Assembly: GCA_003342815.1 (NCBI GenBank)
Contig: PTEX01000015.1
Location: 7,218,936-7,282,935 of the forward strand
Reading direction: 5' to 3'
DNA from: Eudromia elegans
Taxonomy: Eukaryota; Chordata; Aves; Tinamiformes; Tinamidae
Length of the DNA stretch: 64,000 nt
The position numbers and the translations under genes were made by a program. Position 1 is the stretch's first letter, and each line of letters begins with the position of its first letter. The notes beneath the pieces were generated by a model, which had not been told where the DNA came from, made no database searches, and saw only the letters and a program-made list of their open reading frames with translations. Below are positions 1-12,217 of the stretch, in pieces.

Positions 1-1366
1 TAGCAAAAAAGATGAGGTACTGGGTGAAGATGCAACCATTCACCAAACAGAAGTCCTGCTCCTGTCGGGCAGTGGTGCTTTGGCCTCAGCCCATGATGCT
101 GGAGAGGGCAGAGCAGAGCAGGCCCTTCAGATGAGGCCATGCCCGTTCCTGAGGAGTCACAGCGTCTTTCTCAAACCATGTGTGACATCTCCTGCAAAGT
201 CAGAGTTTGCCACACCCTGCCTCAAAGCAATTCTCTGCCCAAGCTAGGAGTATCTAAGTCAACTTCTAAACTCAGTACCAAGCCCATTTTTAATTGGCAA
301 GTTAATCGTGTGAAAATGCTGACTGAACGTCATTCCTAAGTGCTAGCCTTTTAGTTAAGCACACTTGTAGGTGGGGCTGTACAAGCCCTTAGGACAAGAT
401 GAAAACAAAGCTCTGGCAGCCATATTGTCACCAGATTACAGCTTATAGTAGATGTTCACTAAAGTTGCATCAAGTATGCCAAGCTCTGTATAAGGCAGTA
501 AATCCCATAAAATCAAGATTTTACAGCACTAGAGAAATGAGGCTTTCCCTCTATGAATGCATATTGCATTCACTTTTGTGATTTTTTTGTTTAATCAGAC
601 TTCATATGTCTTCACAGAATTTTAATTAGATTCCATTAAAACTTGAACTGGAAGCAGGAATAAGAAGCTAAAATCTGAGTAATTTAAAGTTAAAATCTCG
701 TTGAAGTTAATAAATCAATTTCCCTTATCTTTACAGTCAGATCCTAAATTACTTAGATCCTAGATAGGTCTTTGATGTCAAAAGGGTTACAATGCTCTAG
801 AAGAGTCTCATTGGTCCAATTGTATTTTAAAATCCAATTTTATGACATTCCATTCATTTCAGTAAAGTTTGTTGGCATTTGTAAAATAAGTGAGATTACA
901 ATCATACTGAATGAGCTTTGCTCCAAGAAGGTAGATAAGATTGAAAAAGTATATCCAGGCTTTTGTGTAGGAAAACAAGTCTTCTTGCAAAAATATTAGG
1001 ATTGATTACTAGACATTAATGCACTGACTTAATTTTATTTGTTTGGTCTCTGTTTTATAGGATGAATTGTAATCATCCAAAAACATCTAAAGCTGTAAAA
1101 GCAACGGTACCTAATCAAACCACAGGCCTAGCTAGCCCAGTTCCCTGTCTCTGACAGTGGTCACTGATGCAGAAATGCAAACATGAACAAGGCAGGTAGA
1201 CAATAGCACTTCCCTGGTGAAATCTTACAGCCTAGTGCAATCTCTGGAGCAGTGAACTCTTGAGGGAAAATGTGACAGGCTTCTCTCTTAGCATAGAGGG
1301 GAAGTCAAAAATAAATGCAGTGAATTTTGCTGGATTAAATGTTTAGAAAAGCAACAAGAGTAGGTG

Positions 1367-1406
1367 CATATATATATATGTATACATATATATGTGCATG
1401 TGTATA
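1367..1406 (+). repeat. TA/TG microsatellite
   Basis: Alternating TA with ACA and GTG interruptions, about 40 bp. Confidence 0.85.
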
Positions 1407-1784
1407 ATCTATATTTATTTCTATTTGTAGGCCCAAATCAAAATAATTGAGTTTAACATTTTCCATTCCTTCAGAAGTTTGAAGCACATTTTGAAAATAT
1501 GACTTATTTTTATGACAACACATCTTTATTACAGGCCAACAGTAACATGATTAAAAAATAAATACTTCTACGAAGCCAACTACAATGACTTTTATTGCAT
1601 TTATTAAATTCAGATTCCTTTTTTTGCTAATAAAATAAGTAATATTTAATTTCTTTTCATATAAGTAACATTTATATTTTGACCTTGAATGTTAAAAAGA
1701 TTTTTTTTTCCTTAAATAGACTGAAAAATAATTTTAGACATATCTGGTATTCACCAAGAAGATATATGATCACTTACTATCCAG

Positions 1785-1900
1785 ACAGCGCCCCAGGTGC
1801 AGAGTGTGTGGACGGTGCTTTACAAATACAAATTTAGACAAGGTTCCCACCCAGAGAAATTTGCAAAGTATTTTGAACAACAGCAACACTAGCAATTTAA
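1785..1900. mobile_element. Possible ancient MIR/L3-like repeat
   Basis: GGTGCTTTACAAATACAAAT, then GACAAGGTTCCCACCC, recalls the ends of old amniote CORE/L3-type elements (a 'gcgctttacaaa ... caaggtccctgccc' pattern). Recognised by resemblance only; boundaries uncertain. Confidence 0.3.
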
Positions 1901-2264
1901 GGATTAGAAAGAATAGGAGTAAAGAGACAGAAGAGGTCAGAAAGGCCAACTGAAAGAGGTGGTATTTACTAGGATATTTTTAGGTCTCCTTCATAAGCAG
2001 GGCATTGTCCCAAGCAGAAATAGTATCATCTAACGTTCCTTTAAAATCTTCCTCAGAAAGAACTTTGAATTCTTAACATTTGGGAACATTATAAACGCCA
2101 CAACATAAGCTTCATGAAGCAAGGGAGACAGGGATTAGAGGAGTGATACACATAACGGTTCTTCATATCTAAATGATGATTTCCTGTACCCTAAATTTCC
2201 TTTTGCATTTTTGTTTGCAACTGGTCTGGCAAATTATTTCCTGAGTGTGTTTAGCTTTTCCTGT

Positions 2265-2268
<4 letters not shown>

Positions 2269-2299
<31 letters not shown>

Positions 2300-2338
2300 A
2301 GAGAGAGAGAAAAGAAAGAAAAAAAAAAAGAAAGAAGG
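2269..2338 (+). repeat. Poly(A) followed by GA/AAAG simple repeat
   Basis: About 28 A, then GAGAGA and AAAG units; a purine-only tract of about 70 bp. No retrotransposed body is visible upstream. Confidence 0.9.
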
Positions 2339-4001
2339 ATTTCATGAAGGGTTCTAATTTTCTAATTTGTTCTAATCTAACCCCTTAGATTTACCACCTG
2401 CAGGTTGAAGGGTGATGATTGCAGAGAAACCACACTTTTACATCCCCTTCCCTCAAAAACGAAAGACAAAAATCTCAGCACAATTCTAAGCTACCTTCTT
2501 CATCAACAAACGTGCAATGGGACTGACAGTCCATATGCCTTGTGAGCGAACTCTTTTGTAGGTCAACTCATTCCTTGTTCTCGTACAGAGGCGGGAAAAT
2601 TTGCATGAAGGCTGGGTCTTGTGGCTGGCACTGTATATGAGAGAGCACACAGAGCACACCTTCTTCCCATGGGCCATGGGACGTTTCAAGGGTCACTGGG
2701 TTTTGATAGAGAGGATCTGCTGAACAGCTCTGACATGGTATTTGGGCTGGCATCGCAAAAGTACCCATGCGCCCATGGCCACCCAGATGCACGTGCAACG
2801 GGCACAGCCACGAGTTGTCTGCAGCACCAGCTAGAGTTTATTACCTAAACGTTTAGAGAACTACTAGCTAATATAGCATCTGTAAACTGCTTTCTTGCCT
2901 CGAGATATAACACTAACCACATTTCCTATTTTTCTGTGTATTTGGATGTCACAACACTTAGTACCTTAGAGCATCCTTTTATGTCTTTTTTTTTTCTTAT
3001 AATCCACTATTATATATCCATAAATCTATCTCCATGATTTTTTTTCTTGTTATAATCTCCTAAATATTCAGGATGAGTAATTGATTTTCATTATTTTTTA
3101 GATCACTTGCAAGATACTTGAAGTGGCAGTATCTAGCATGTCAAGTGAGTCAGTGCCAAAAAGGGTTGTGTAACATCAGAAAGAAAATATATAGCTTGCT
3201 AGTTTGACAGTATAATCTCACTTTTTACCTTTGTGTTCCGAAACATTAATTTACGTGATAAATCTAAACATTTAGGCTGATATTAAGAGTATAGATATAT
3301 GTTATGAAAGGAAACCCCCTAGTTAAGAGACACAGAGCTGTGCTTGGTTAGAAACTTATGAGAGATGAAACAAATGCACTAAGAAGTACATATCTGCTCT
3401 GTCAATAAGAGTCATAGCTGCAATTTAAGTGAAGAGCATGTGTTACAGCAGTGTGGATTACAAGATCCACTCACAATGTTTCCTTTTGATTTTCAATATT
3501 TGACTACTTTCCTTACTTTGAATTAAGTTGTTATGAAATAGCATAACTGCAAATCATAACTGGCCATCAATATAAAGCTTAATCCACTCAAAGAATGGTC
3601 ATGACAGACAGAGAAGCAAGTGGAAACCTGTTAAGTTATACATTTGAATGTAGCTTCAAAAAGGCACAGATGAAAAGGAAACAAAAATATAGTCTGTGAA
3701 AATAGAAGCAGGAAAAAGGTACAAATTACAAAGAAACTTTTCATACTGTATTTCTCTGGTGCCACTCAGACCGTGATTGGAAAGCTTATATTTCACCAAA
3801 CTATAGAGGTTTATTCTTTGTTATAATTTGGTATTCATGTGATAAACAAAACAACAAAGAAATAATCTAGAATGGCCACCAGCTTGTCACTCAGTCTGCA
3901 TACTTCAGAGGATACACAAAAACATACATGAAATGTGTCCTGTTTATTGCACACTGCAGTCAATGAAAGGAAGGGAGCACTACCTAGTAACAAATAAAGG
4001 A

Positions 4002-4028
4002 GTAACATCTATTATATATAGATGTTAC
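4002..4028. repeat. Perfect inverted repeat next to a CR1 boundary
   Basis: Arms GTAACATCTAT and ATAGATGTTAC (11 bp) around a 5-nt TATAT centre. Ends about 17 bp before recognisable CR1 sequence begins. Confidence 0.9.
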
Positions 4029-4044
4029 AGATGGGACAACTGCA

Positions 4045-4846
4045 TAGTGAGAAATCTTATGAAATTCAACAAGGGCAAGTGTAGGGTCCTGCACCTGGGG
4101 AGGAATAACCCTAGACATGCCTACAGGCTGGGGACCGACCTCCTGGAGAGCAGCCCTGCAGAGAGGGACCTGGGTGTCATGGTGGACGACAAGTTGACCA
4201 TGAGGCAGCAGTGTGCCCTCGTGGCCAAGAGGCCAATGGGATCCTGGGATGTATTAAGAAGAGCGTCTCCAGCAGGTCGAGGGAGGTGATTCTGCCCCTC
4301 TACTCAGCCCTGGTGAGGCCGCACCTCGAGTACTGTGTGCAGTTCTGGGCTCCTCAGTACAAGAGGGATGTGGAGCTGCTAGTGAGAGTCCAGCGCAGGG
4401 CTACAAAGATGAACATCTGGAACATCTAGGCCTGGAACATCTGCCCTATGAGCCAAGGCTGAGAAAGCTGGGTCTGTTCAGCCTGAAGAAGAAAAAAGGC
4501 TGAGATCTAATCAGTGTCTATACGTACCTCAAGGGAGGGAGTGAGGAGGATGGGGCTGGCCTCTTCTCAGTGGTGACTGGCGATAGGACTAGAGGAAATA
4601 GCCACAAACTGAAGCATCAAAAGTTCCACAGGAACTTAAGAAAGAATTTCTTGACAGTGAGGGTGACAGAGCCCTGGAACAACTTGCCCAGAGAGGTTGT
4701 GGAGTCTCCTTCTCTGGAGATCTTCAAAATCTGCTTGGATGCCACCCTGTGCCACATGCTATAGGTGACCCTGTGTGTGCAGGGGAGTTGGACTAGATGA
4801 CCTCTAAAAGTCCCTTCCAACTTTAAGCATTCTATGTTTCTATGAT
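4045..4846 (+). mobile_element. CR1 LINE fragment, 3' end, plus strand
   Basis: A 5'-truncated CR1 non-LTR retrotransposon. It carries the end of the reverse-transcriptase [53 protein letters not shown], then VRVTEPWNNLPREVVESPSL. It finishes with the CR1 3' tail near TTCTATGTTTCTATGA. The frame is broken into several pieces and an internal deletion is visible near 4410-4450. A dead copy. Confidence 0.93.
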
Positions 4847-7800
4847 TTTTTTTGCATCTTTATAAAGGAAATGTTTGGTATTTCAGGTAAGATTAGAAAA
4901 TAATTAAACAGGAAGTTAAAAAGTGAAGAAAAATACAAAAAAAAACCACAAGATTCAATTAATGGGTCTGGAAACTAGGAAGGCAAGCAGTACTCTTATT
5001 GCCAAATGACAAGCCCAGTTTCTTTTTCTAAGCAAAATGAAACAAGTCAAGACAGCTCCAGAGCCTAATCCTATGATGCTATGGACCTGGCAGAGAAGGT
5101 GTTTAGCACGGTAAGGAGGAGAAGGGAGCACAGCTGCAGCATACACCCCAGGTTTGACAAGTAGCCTCAAACATCATTATGCAAGCTGACTGAGCCTGGG
5201 TCTGCCCCTTAAAAACCAGAGTTGTTTCTGCAAGTCTGTAATAGAAAAGCAAACAGGCTAATAAATCACTGTCATTGACAAAGTAAACATAAAAGCAGAT
5301 TCTCAAGCAGCATCTATATTTAGTTCAACCACACAAACTGTTTTTAAAATGGAGTTAAACAGGCTCAAGCCTATTCCATGTTTATATAATTAACAAAAAT
5401 AAAAGCTGGTAATAGAAGCAGCAGTGGCTGATCTGTGCTCAGCTCTCATGCTGAGCAGTGTAGCACTCACCTGCACATTTGGTTTCTCCCAGTCACATCC
5501 TAACCCAGTCTGAATCCTGATTTCATACTTATATATATAATATGCTATATGTGATCCTGTAAACGCTCTTTCTTAATAACCAAAGGATGCAACTGTGGTT
5601 GCTTCTTTGATGTTAGAAATATTCCAGGTCTTCAGCATCAGGGTCTATTCCTCCAGGACTGAAGAAAGCCTGCAACTCAAACAAACCTCCCTGTGGCAAA
5701 GCAGAAAACTTAGCATGATAGGTGGATGGGACTTTTTTTTTTAAAAAAAAATATATCCAATAAGCAGAGATGCACAATTTTCATCCAAGGCACCAGAGGA
5801 ACTGCAAATATCGCAATAGTTTTATGAGAAAGTCAGCAGATAGCATCACTCTCTGGCATCTCTTTTCTGGCTCACTTGAAGGGAGCCTGTTTCTAGGCAA
5901 AGTAATGATCTCAGGGCGGATAGAGATGGAGTCCTCCACAGAAATGTGAGAAAATGAACACGAATATCTGCAAGCTAGGGAGAAAGGAGAGGGAAACAAC
6001 GACAATGACCTATTGTCAGTGTTACATAAAAAAAGTCAAGATTTCTAGTTTGCTTTATCTGTTTGCATGTCTGTTTGTCTCCCTGTGAAACTCTTAAGCA
6101 TAACCTGGGAAACGGTTTTAGGTCTGTTTTTTTGTTGTTATTAATATTATTTGTGTGTATGTGTGTGAATGCAAAATCAGAGAAGTCACCTATACCTGCA
6201 ATATTATGACAATGCTACAACTTATAATAGAGACTTTTTTTTTTAAGATGAATTGTGCAAGTATGTTTCTTAGAGGTACAGATGAAACATTATTAATTTG
6301 TATCAGTATCCAAAGCTAACTTTGACACTTCCTCACAGATCAAAGAAATGATTGCCAGATATATGTAAAACTAGGATTTTAAACACCAAAGTTGAAAATA
6401 GTTGGAGATAAAATGTTTAGAAGATATTCCTTCCTCTTCATCTTGTCTTAAAAATGGTTGCCCATGTAGAAGAAAACACACTTCTTCTCATAATACAACT
6501 ATTGTATTTCAAGCATGCATGACTTCAAGATGTTTTAAGGGTCTTGAGTAAGAAAATAAATGTATAAATGGAATGCATGAATGGAATGTCTAATCAAAAT
6601 GCATCCCTATCTTTAAAAAAACCCCACCAGTATGAGAAGGCATCCATACATTCTGACTGAGTGGTTGTTTATTCAGACTATTTCCCAGGTTGCTTACTTC
6701 TTCTGATTGGTGTCTAGTGACCTCACAGTTAGCTATTGGGAAATAAGTTTGTTATTTAAACTGACATTTCATGATATCTTTTCATGGATCTCCCTTGATC
6801 TTACGCATATACTATAAAATGTTTATAGTCAGTCCACAGTGGCATATTAAACAGGAAAATATATGAAATCTGCAGTTCTATTTAGGAAGACCTTACTGGT
6901 ACAAAATTGTTCTGTTAGTTACTAATCTTGCTTTTTCTGTTGTTCCTTTCAGTAGATCCGTGTAAGTCTTTGCTGATTTAATGCTTGAAATCATAGAGAG
7001 GCTTAGTTTTGCTGAATCTAGATATGAAACAAAACAAAAGATCAAAAGTTTTAGAATATTAAATGTAATTAGCAAGCACTACAACAGCTGAAATTTCCTC
7101 ATGAATCTGAAAAATCTGATAAAATATTTCTGACATGTGTGTGTTACTCTTACCGTTTCAAAATCTGGTCTTGCAGAAGTAAGAGGCAAGGCAAGCTTCT
7201 GTATGGTGACTACACCTATAATGAATAATTCAGTTGCAAGAACACATGAGTCATGTTAAGATTTCATTTGCTTGCCTCTTCCCTGGGTCAGGGGCTTTAG
7301 GAGGTGCCCTGCTAACCAAGGAAAGTTGTGGTTGCTGCCCTCATTTTTCGCATAATGAAACATTCATGTGATTTCATTTAATTCCTGTGCCCCTAGACCT
7401 CTGTAACAAATTGCCTATAGGGGAATGCCACTGAATTTTGTTTTGAAATATCACTTTTTTGATCAATTTCTGGATATATAATTATATATGGGATGATTAC
7501 TCTCAGCTGGTTCTAAACTGCCAAATATAGCTGAGGATAGAAAATCTGCAGAAGCAGCATTTGAATTTTTCAGGGAAATAAAACAATCACATCTGCTATT
7601 ATGTGACAGGAGCACATGGATACTCCAAGTGGCCAGACTCTGTGACTTCAAAGACAACGCCAGCTCTCTTCAGCCAAGACAAGACTGGCTGCCTGTCAAC
7701 CTCTGAGAGCACAGTGCCACTTTCCTGGACAGCAAGCAAGGCAACTGATGGACTTTGGAATGTAAAATGTGATTATTTCCCACAAATTAGAGGCAAAAAT

Positions 7801-10800
7801 CATTTGCCAAAATAATTTAAGCGTAAAATTGCTTTATTGTTGCATCTACTTCCCATTAATATCTTAATTTATTAAAATTTTTTTAATTTTAATTTAAACT
7901 TAATTTATTAAAAATGATAATGGTCATAGGTCAATAGCCTACAGACTTGCACCTCCAAGGGAATAGATCTCAGACCGTGCCATATCTGGTGACATGAAAT
8001 AAGAAGTGGAGAAATGAGCAGTAAGAGAGAAGTAGGGGATGAAAGACAGCAATTTTGCCTTGGGTTTGTTTTGAGATGGTGATAGAGTGTCATATAGGGA
8101 GTCATCATTTTGTTTTTGACAATGCTGAATCTATATTTACACATGCAGATATATTGCTTGAGTTCTGTATGCATAGCAAGATTTCCAAAGGTTATGTGAA
8201 AGTAGTGAACCTAGTACTTACATAAACGATATCTGAGGCACTAGTATTTTCAAAATATAAAGGTAATTCACTTAGGGTACAACCATAAAGACAAGCTGAT
8301 AATGTTTATATTGAATTACCTATCAATATAACAACAAATAATCCAGAAGTTTGCATTATATACTGAAACAAATATAGAGGAACCTATGCTCATTTCTCCC
8401 TTATTCATGAAGCATAAAACTGAGATTTCTGTTGAGAAAGTATAGGACATTTTTTAATGATATAAATACCATAATTAACAGCAACAATTATAATGACTTA
8501 TTTTCTAGGAAAAGACTAACCAAATATATAATTTTTATTTTTCTATTTTATTTCTGTATCTCCAGGATAAATATATTTCTTTAAAACTAAACTCATTCAA
8601 ATGGCTAAATTTTCCATATAAATAGTTATACCTGCATAGAGATACTTTGGGAGAAAAGCAGGTTTATTTATTTTGTCTGTGAGGAGAAGGAAACAACAGA
8701 AAACTATGATAAATGACATTGTTCATGTTGATAAAGCATTAAAATGAACATATATCCAACAAATGAACATATATATATCCAACTCATTTTGCACATTTTA
8801 TAGGAATGTAGTTTATTTAAAGTCTTAATTAATGTTTCTTATTACAAAAATATACTATTTTCAGACAAATATATAAGAATATTAATTGCTGAGACAATTG
8901 CAAGAAAGAAAGAAAGAAAGGATTATGGACATTATTTATGCAAACAAGTAAAAGATAAGACCTTTTCTGTGAATGTGGTAGGTTTCAAAACCTGTTTTAA
9001 AATTCTGTCTGATCTTCCTAAATATAGAAATCAAAAATGCAATGGATTTGCTGCTCTTTTCCTTATTAACATTACTTGATTGCTTTAGGGATATTGACCT
9101 GTAAATCTCTGCTTTGTGTACATACAGGATTGCCCTGGCAGAGTGCCAAGTGTATTACTGGTGTTTGGGAATTTCCCACAAATATGCTTAATTCCAGCCT
9201 TAAGAAAGGACTTCACTGCTCATGGTAGGTCATCACTGAATTGAAATCATGAATCATTGGAAATGCGGCAGCCCTCAAAGATCTGCTCTGTCACATTACT
9301 CTCTGTTTGCAAGAAGTCTCTTTCAAATGTCATTTCCAAGTACTGTAAACAAAAGCATTGGAAGATTCATCCTTTTTCTCTACAGGAAAATTTACCCACA
9401 GACCACATCAAAAAAGATTTATCATCCTCCTTAGAAATATGAGAGCTTTACAGCTTTACTTCCTTACTGTTTTTGCAGAAGATTGTCTCTTAAAGCTCTT
9501 AGTGGTGTTGACTCTGTTGACATGCAAGGGGGATCTCTGCCAGCAGATTCTGAAAGCAGCCAGGGCTGTTCTTGCGCCACACTTGAGCTTCCCTCCAACA
9601 GCACCAGCCCTGCTAACCCTCCTCCATATACCCGGCAGGAAGAGTGAAACCACAAGCTGCAGTAGGAGACCAATCTCTGTGCCCTTCCATACACTCCTGC
9701 AAAGGTTGGATGTGTTTCAGGTTCAATAAAAATGCCTTTCTCAGAGAAAAACAAAAATAAAAGCAAAAACACACTAACTTTACGTAGATTGTTTTACACC
9801 AATATCAAGTATTTTGCTGCTTTAGCTGTAATCATTGCCCGCATTCAAACATAATTGCTAATGATGTTTGAGGTTCCAGTGAAAAAGCTCCCAGCTGGGT
9901 GAGGTTCAGCTTTCTCACCAAACTGGCATGACTGAGCTTGCTATGCTGAACTCATCAGAAACGGTATCACCTACTGCAACTCCATCAAACTAGTACAAAA
10001 CATCTCTTCACCAGTCAAATGTATTTGTACATGGTATATCCTGCAGTTTTAAAATGATGTATTTTCAAATTAATATAATAAATGAAACAGAATTTTGTGA
10101 GGGCATTAAACAACAAAATATTGAGATTTAATACGCTACTTTCAAAAAAGAACGTAAACCATCAGCAAGTACATTTTTTGCCCAGTTGTGATAAGTCTGA
10201 GACATCAGATTCTTTTTTTTTTTTTCTGCATACCTGAGATACACTGGAGTATGACACTGTCACAAGATAAAAAATATTCACATAAACTTTAAGCAGAAAC
10301 ATGAGAAAAAAAAAAAAAATCTATCTAGTACAAATAGATTTCTTTTTACCTAGCTGACTCCATAAACAAATCCACACATTCCAGACTAGAGTGCAAGCAA
10401 GTCTCTCTGCTGAACTTCAGTTTCTTCAGGATCTACTTGTTGGTTAGGTCTAAAGGAGGTGGATACCCTAATTCTACTGTGCCCCGTTAGCCAGCAAAGG
10501 AATTAATTTCCCTTGAAATTGGCAATCATTAAAAAAAAAAAAAAAAAAAGCAGCCTTCTGTCACGATGCCAGTAGTTTTATATCAGTTTAAAACAGCAGA
10601 GCTGAGGAGAGAATGGAGCTTCCTTATTGCAGTCATCCCCAAGCTCCAGGGTCCTCTACCCAGTTGGCACCAGAGAAAAGCTGTGAGATAGTTTTGAGCC
10701 ACATGACCAAAGTATGTCAGGAGTTTTTGTGGGTCTCTTTTTTTGGAAATAGGAAAGTGACACCAGTTGTAGTATGAAGATGGCTGCTCCTACTCCTTGC

Positions 10801-12162
10801 AGCCCACCTCCTGGACAAACAGTGGGATTCTCCAGGAACAAAAATCCATCTAGGCCCTTCCCAGGTGAGTGAGCACAGCTTCCTAAGTGGTGAGAGGTGC
10901 TGGCTATTGGGTGCAGTGAGGCACTCCCATCTGCCCCCGGGCAGAGGCTCCACCAGCCAAACACGCCCTGCTCAGGCAGCACCAGCAGCTCTTGGTAGAA
11001 AAAGGCGCAGAGCGTTAACCCTAGAAAGGCCTCAGCTGCTCCTCCTTTACTCTTTATTTTGCCTTTTTTTAATCTTTTGAGGGGAGGGTATTCTTTGCAT
11101 TGCATCTTTCCCTCCCTGTTTTCATATCACCCATTATGTGAATCATGCCCCCTAGCTTACGTTGTAAGACATTCCTGAAAGCAGTATTTATTTCTTTTCC
11201 AGTGCCAAAAGTAAACCATTTTCTGTCACGTCAGCTTTTAAGTGTAACTTTATTTATTTTTCCTGACTCCGAATTATTATTACTATTTTTTAACAGTCTC
11301 TTGTCTTCTTTCTTTCTTTTATATTTTTATTTCTTCCAATGCAAATATGTTTCTTTATTTCCTCTTCTCATTTCTTCTTCCTCCCTCCTCTTGGAGTTTC
11401 TTTTCCCTCTTTTCATTCAGTTCTTCTCTCATGTCCCCTTTTTAACACCTACATTCCTTTAATTTCCTCTTAGGTGTTTTCTGCATAATTTGCAAGCACT
11501 ATCCCAGATGGCTTGCTCAGGTTTTCAAACCTTGGGGATGGGAAGGGAGAGGACTGGGAGGGGAGAAAATGAGAAAGAAGGATTGCCTGAATGCACTGTT
11601 GTCCTACAGGAAAAGAAATGCTATCTTTGCAAAATCTGTAAACAGAGTGGGACTGACTCACTCTATGCCATACTGAGTAGCAACTTCTTTCCCTAGATAA
11701 TGAGAGCCTTGGAGGAGTGGTGGTTCCCTGAGGAATGGAAACATGAAAGAGGACTTCCCCAAAGCCTTTGGGTGGAGCACAAAGGATGTGGAAAGACTGG
11801 AGGGTTGGAGAGTAGCGGTGATAACAGATACAGGCAAGGAATTCAAGCACCATGAATATTAACAATTGAATAAGTTGACACTATAAATGTCTTGGCCTCA
11901 GCTGACCATCATATGGTGAAGCTGGTGTAGTCCATTGTTCTGTTTCAGTGAACCTGAGTAAGACAAATTCTGTGAATTCTACAATGAATTAAAGTTATAA
12001 AGTATTTAATATATTCGGGAATTAATATAACTGAGAGGTTAGAAAAAATAGTTCTCTTTTTAAAGACATGACTAGACTTTAATTTCTTTTACAGTACATG
12101 TTTCTTGGAAATTTTATTGAGACTTTTTTCACATAGAATTACTAAATCGACCTGAAATACCT
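4847..12162. other. Intergenic, no gene recognised
   Basis: AT-rich with scattered poly(A)/poly(T) runs and an AAAG repeat (8903-8920). Two GC-richer islets, 9430-9740 and 10600-11060, are open in several frames but match no protein I recognise. The first has an acceptor-like TTACTGTTTTTGCAG at 9465-9479 and AATAAA near 9725. Confidence 0.7.
8903..8920 (+). repeat. AAAG microsatellite
   Basis: About four and a half AAAG units. Confidence 0.8.
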
Positions 12163-12217
12163 AATCACGGAATCACAGAATGGTTAAGGTTGGAAAGGAC
12201 CTCTAGAGATCATCTAG
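12163..12217 (-). mobile_element. CR1 LINE 3' end, short fragment
   Basis: About 55 bp matching the reverse complement of the CR1 3' terminus (AATCACAGAATGG, AAGGTTGGAAAGGACCTCTA, GAGATCATCTAG). Strongly 5'-truncated; followed on the plus strand by a T run. Confidence 0.85.

Larger units (their letters stand above)
1..4001. other. Intergenic, no gene recognised
   Basis: AT-rich sequence with short chance frames. Contains a TA-rich repeat (1367-1406), the possible ancient repeat at 1785-1900 and an A/GA simple repeat (2269-2338). The slightly GC-richer stretch at 2486-2848 is open in several frames at once, but no frame resembles a known protein. Confidence 0.7.

Noticed and set aside
2486-2848. 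Overlapping frames on both strands suggesting a gene
   Set aside because: Three frames are open at once and none resembles a protein; no splice or promoter context.
10656-11105. 149-codon minus-strand frame
   Set aside because: GC-richer islet open in several frames on both strands; no recognisable protein.
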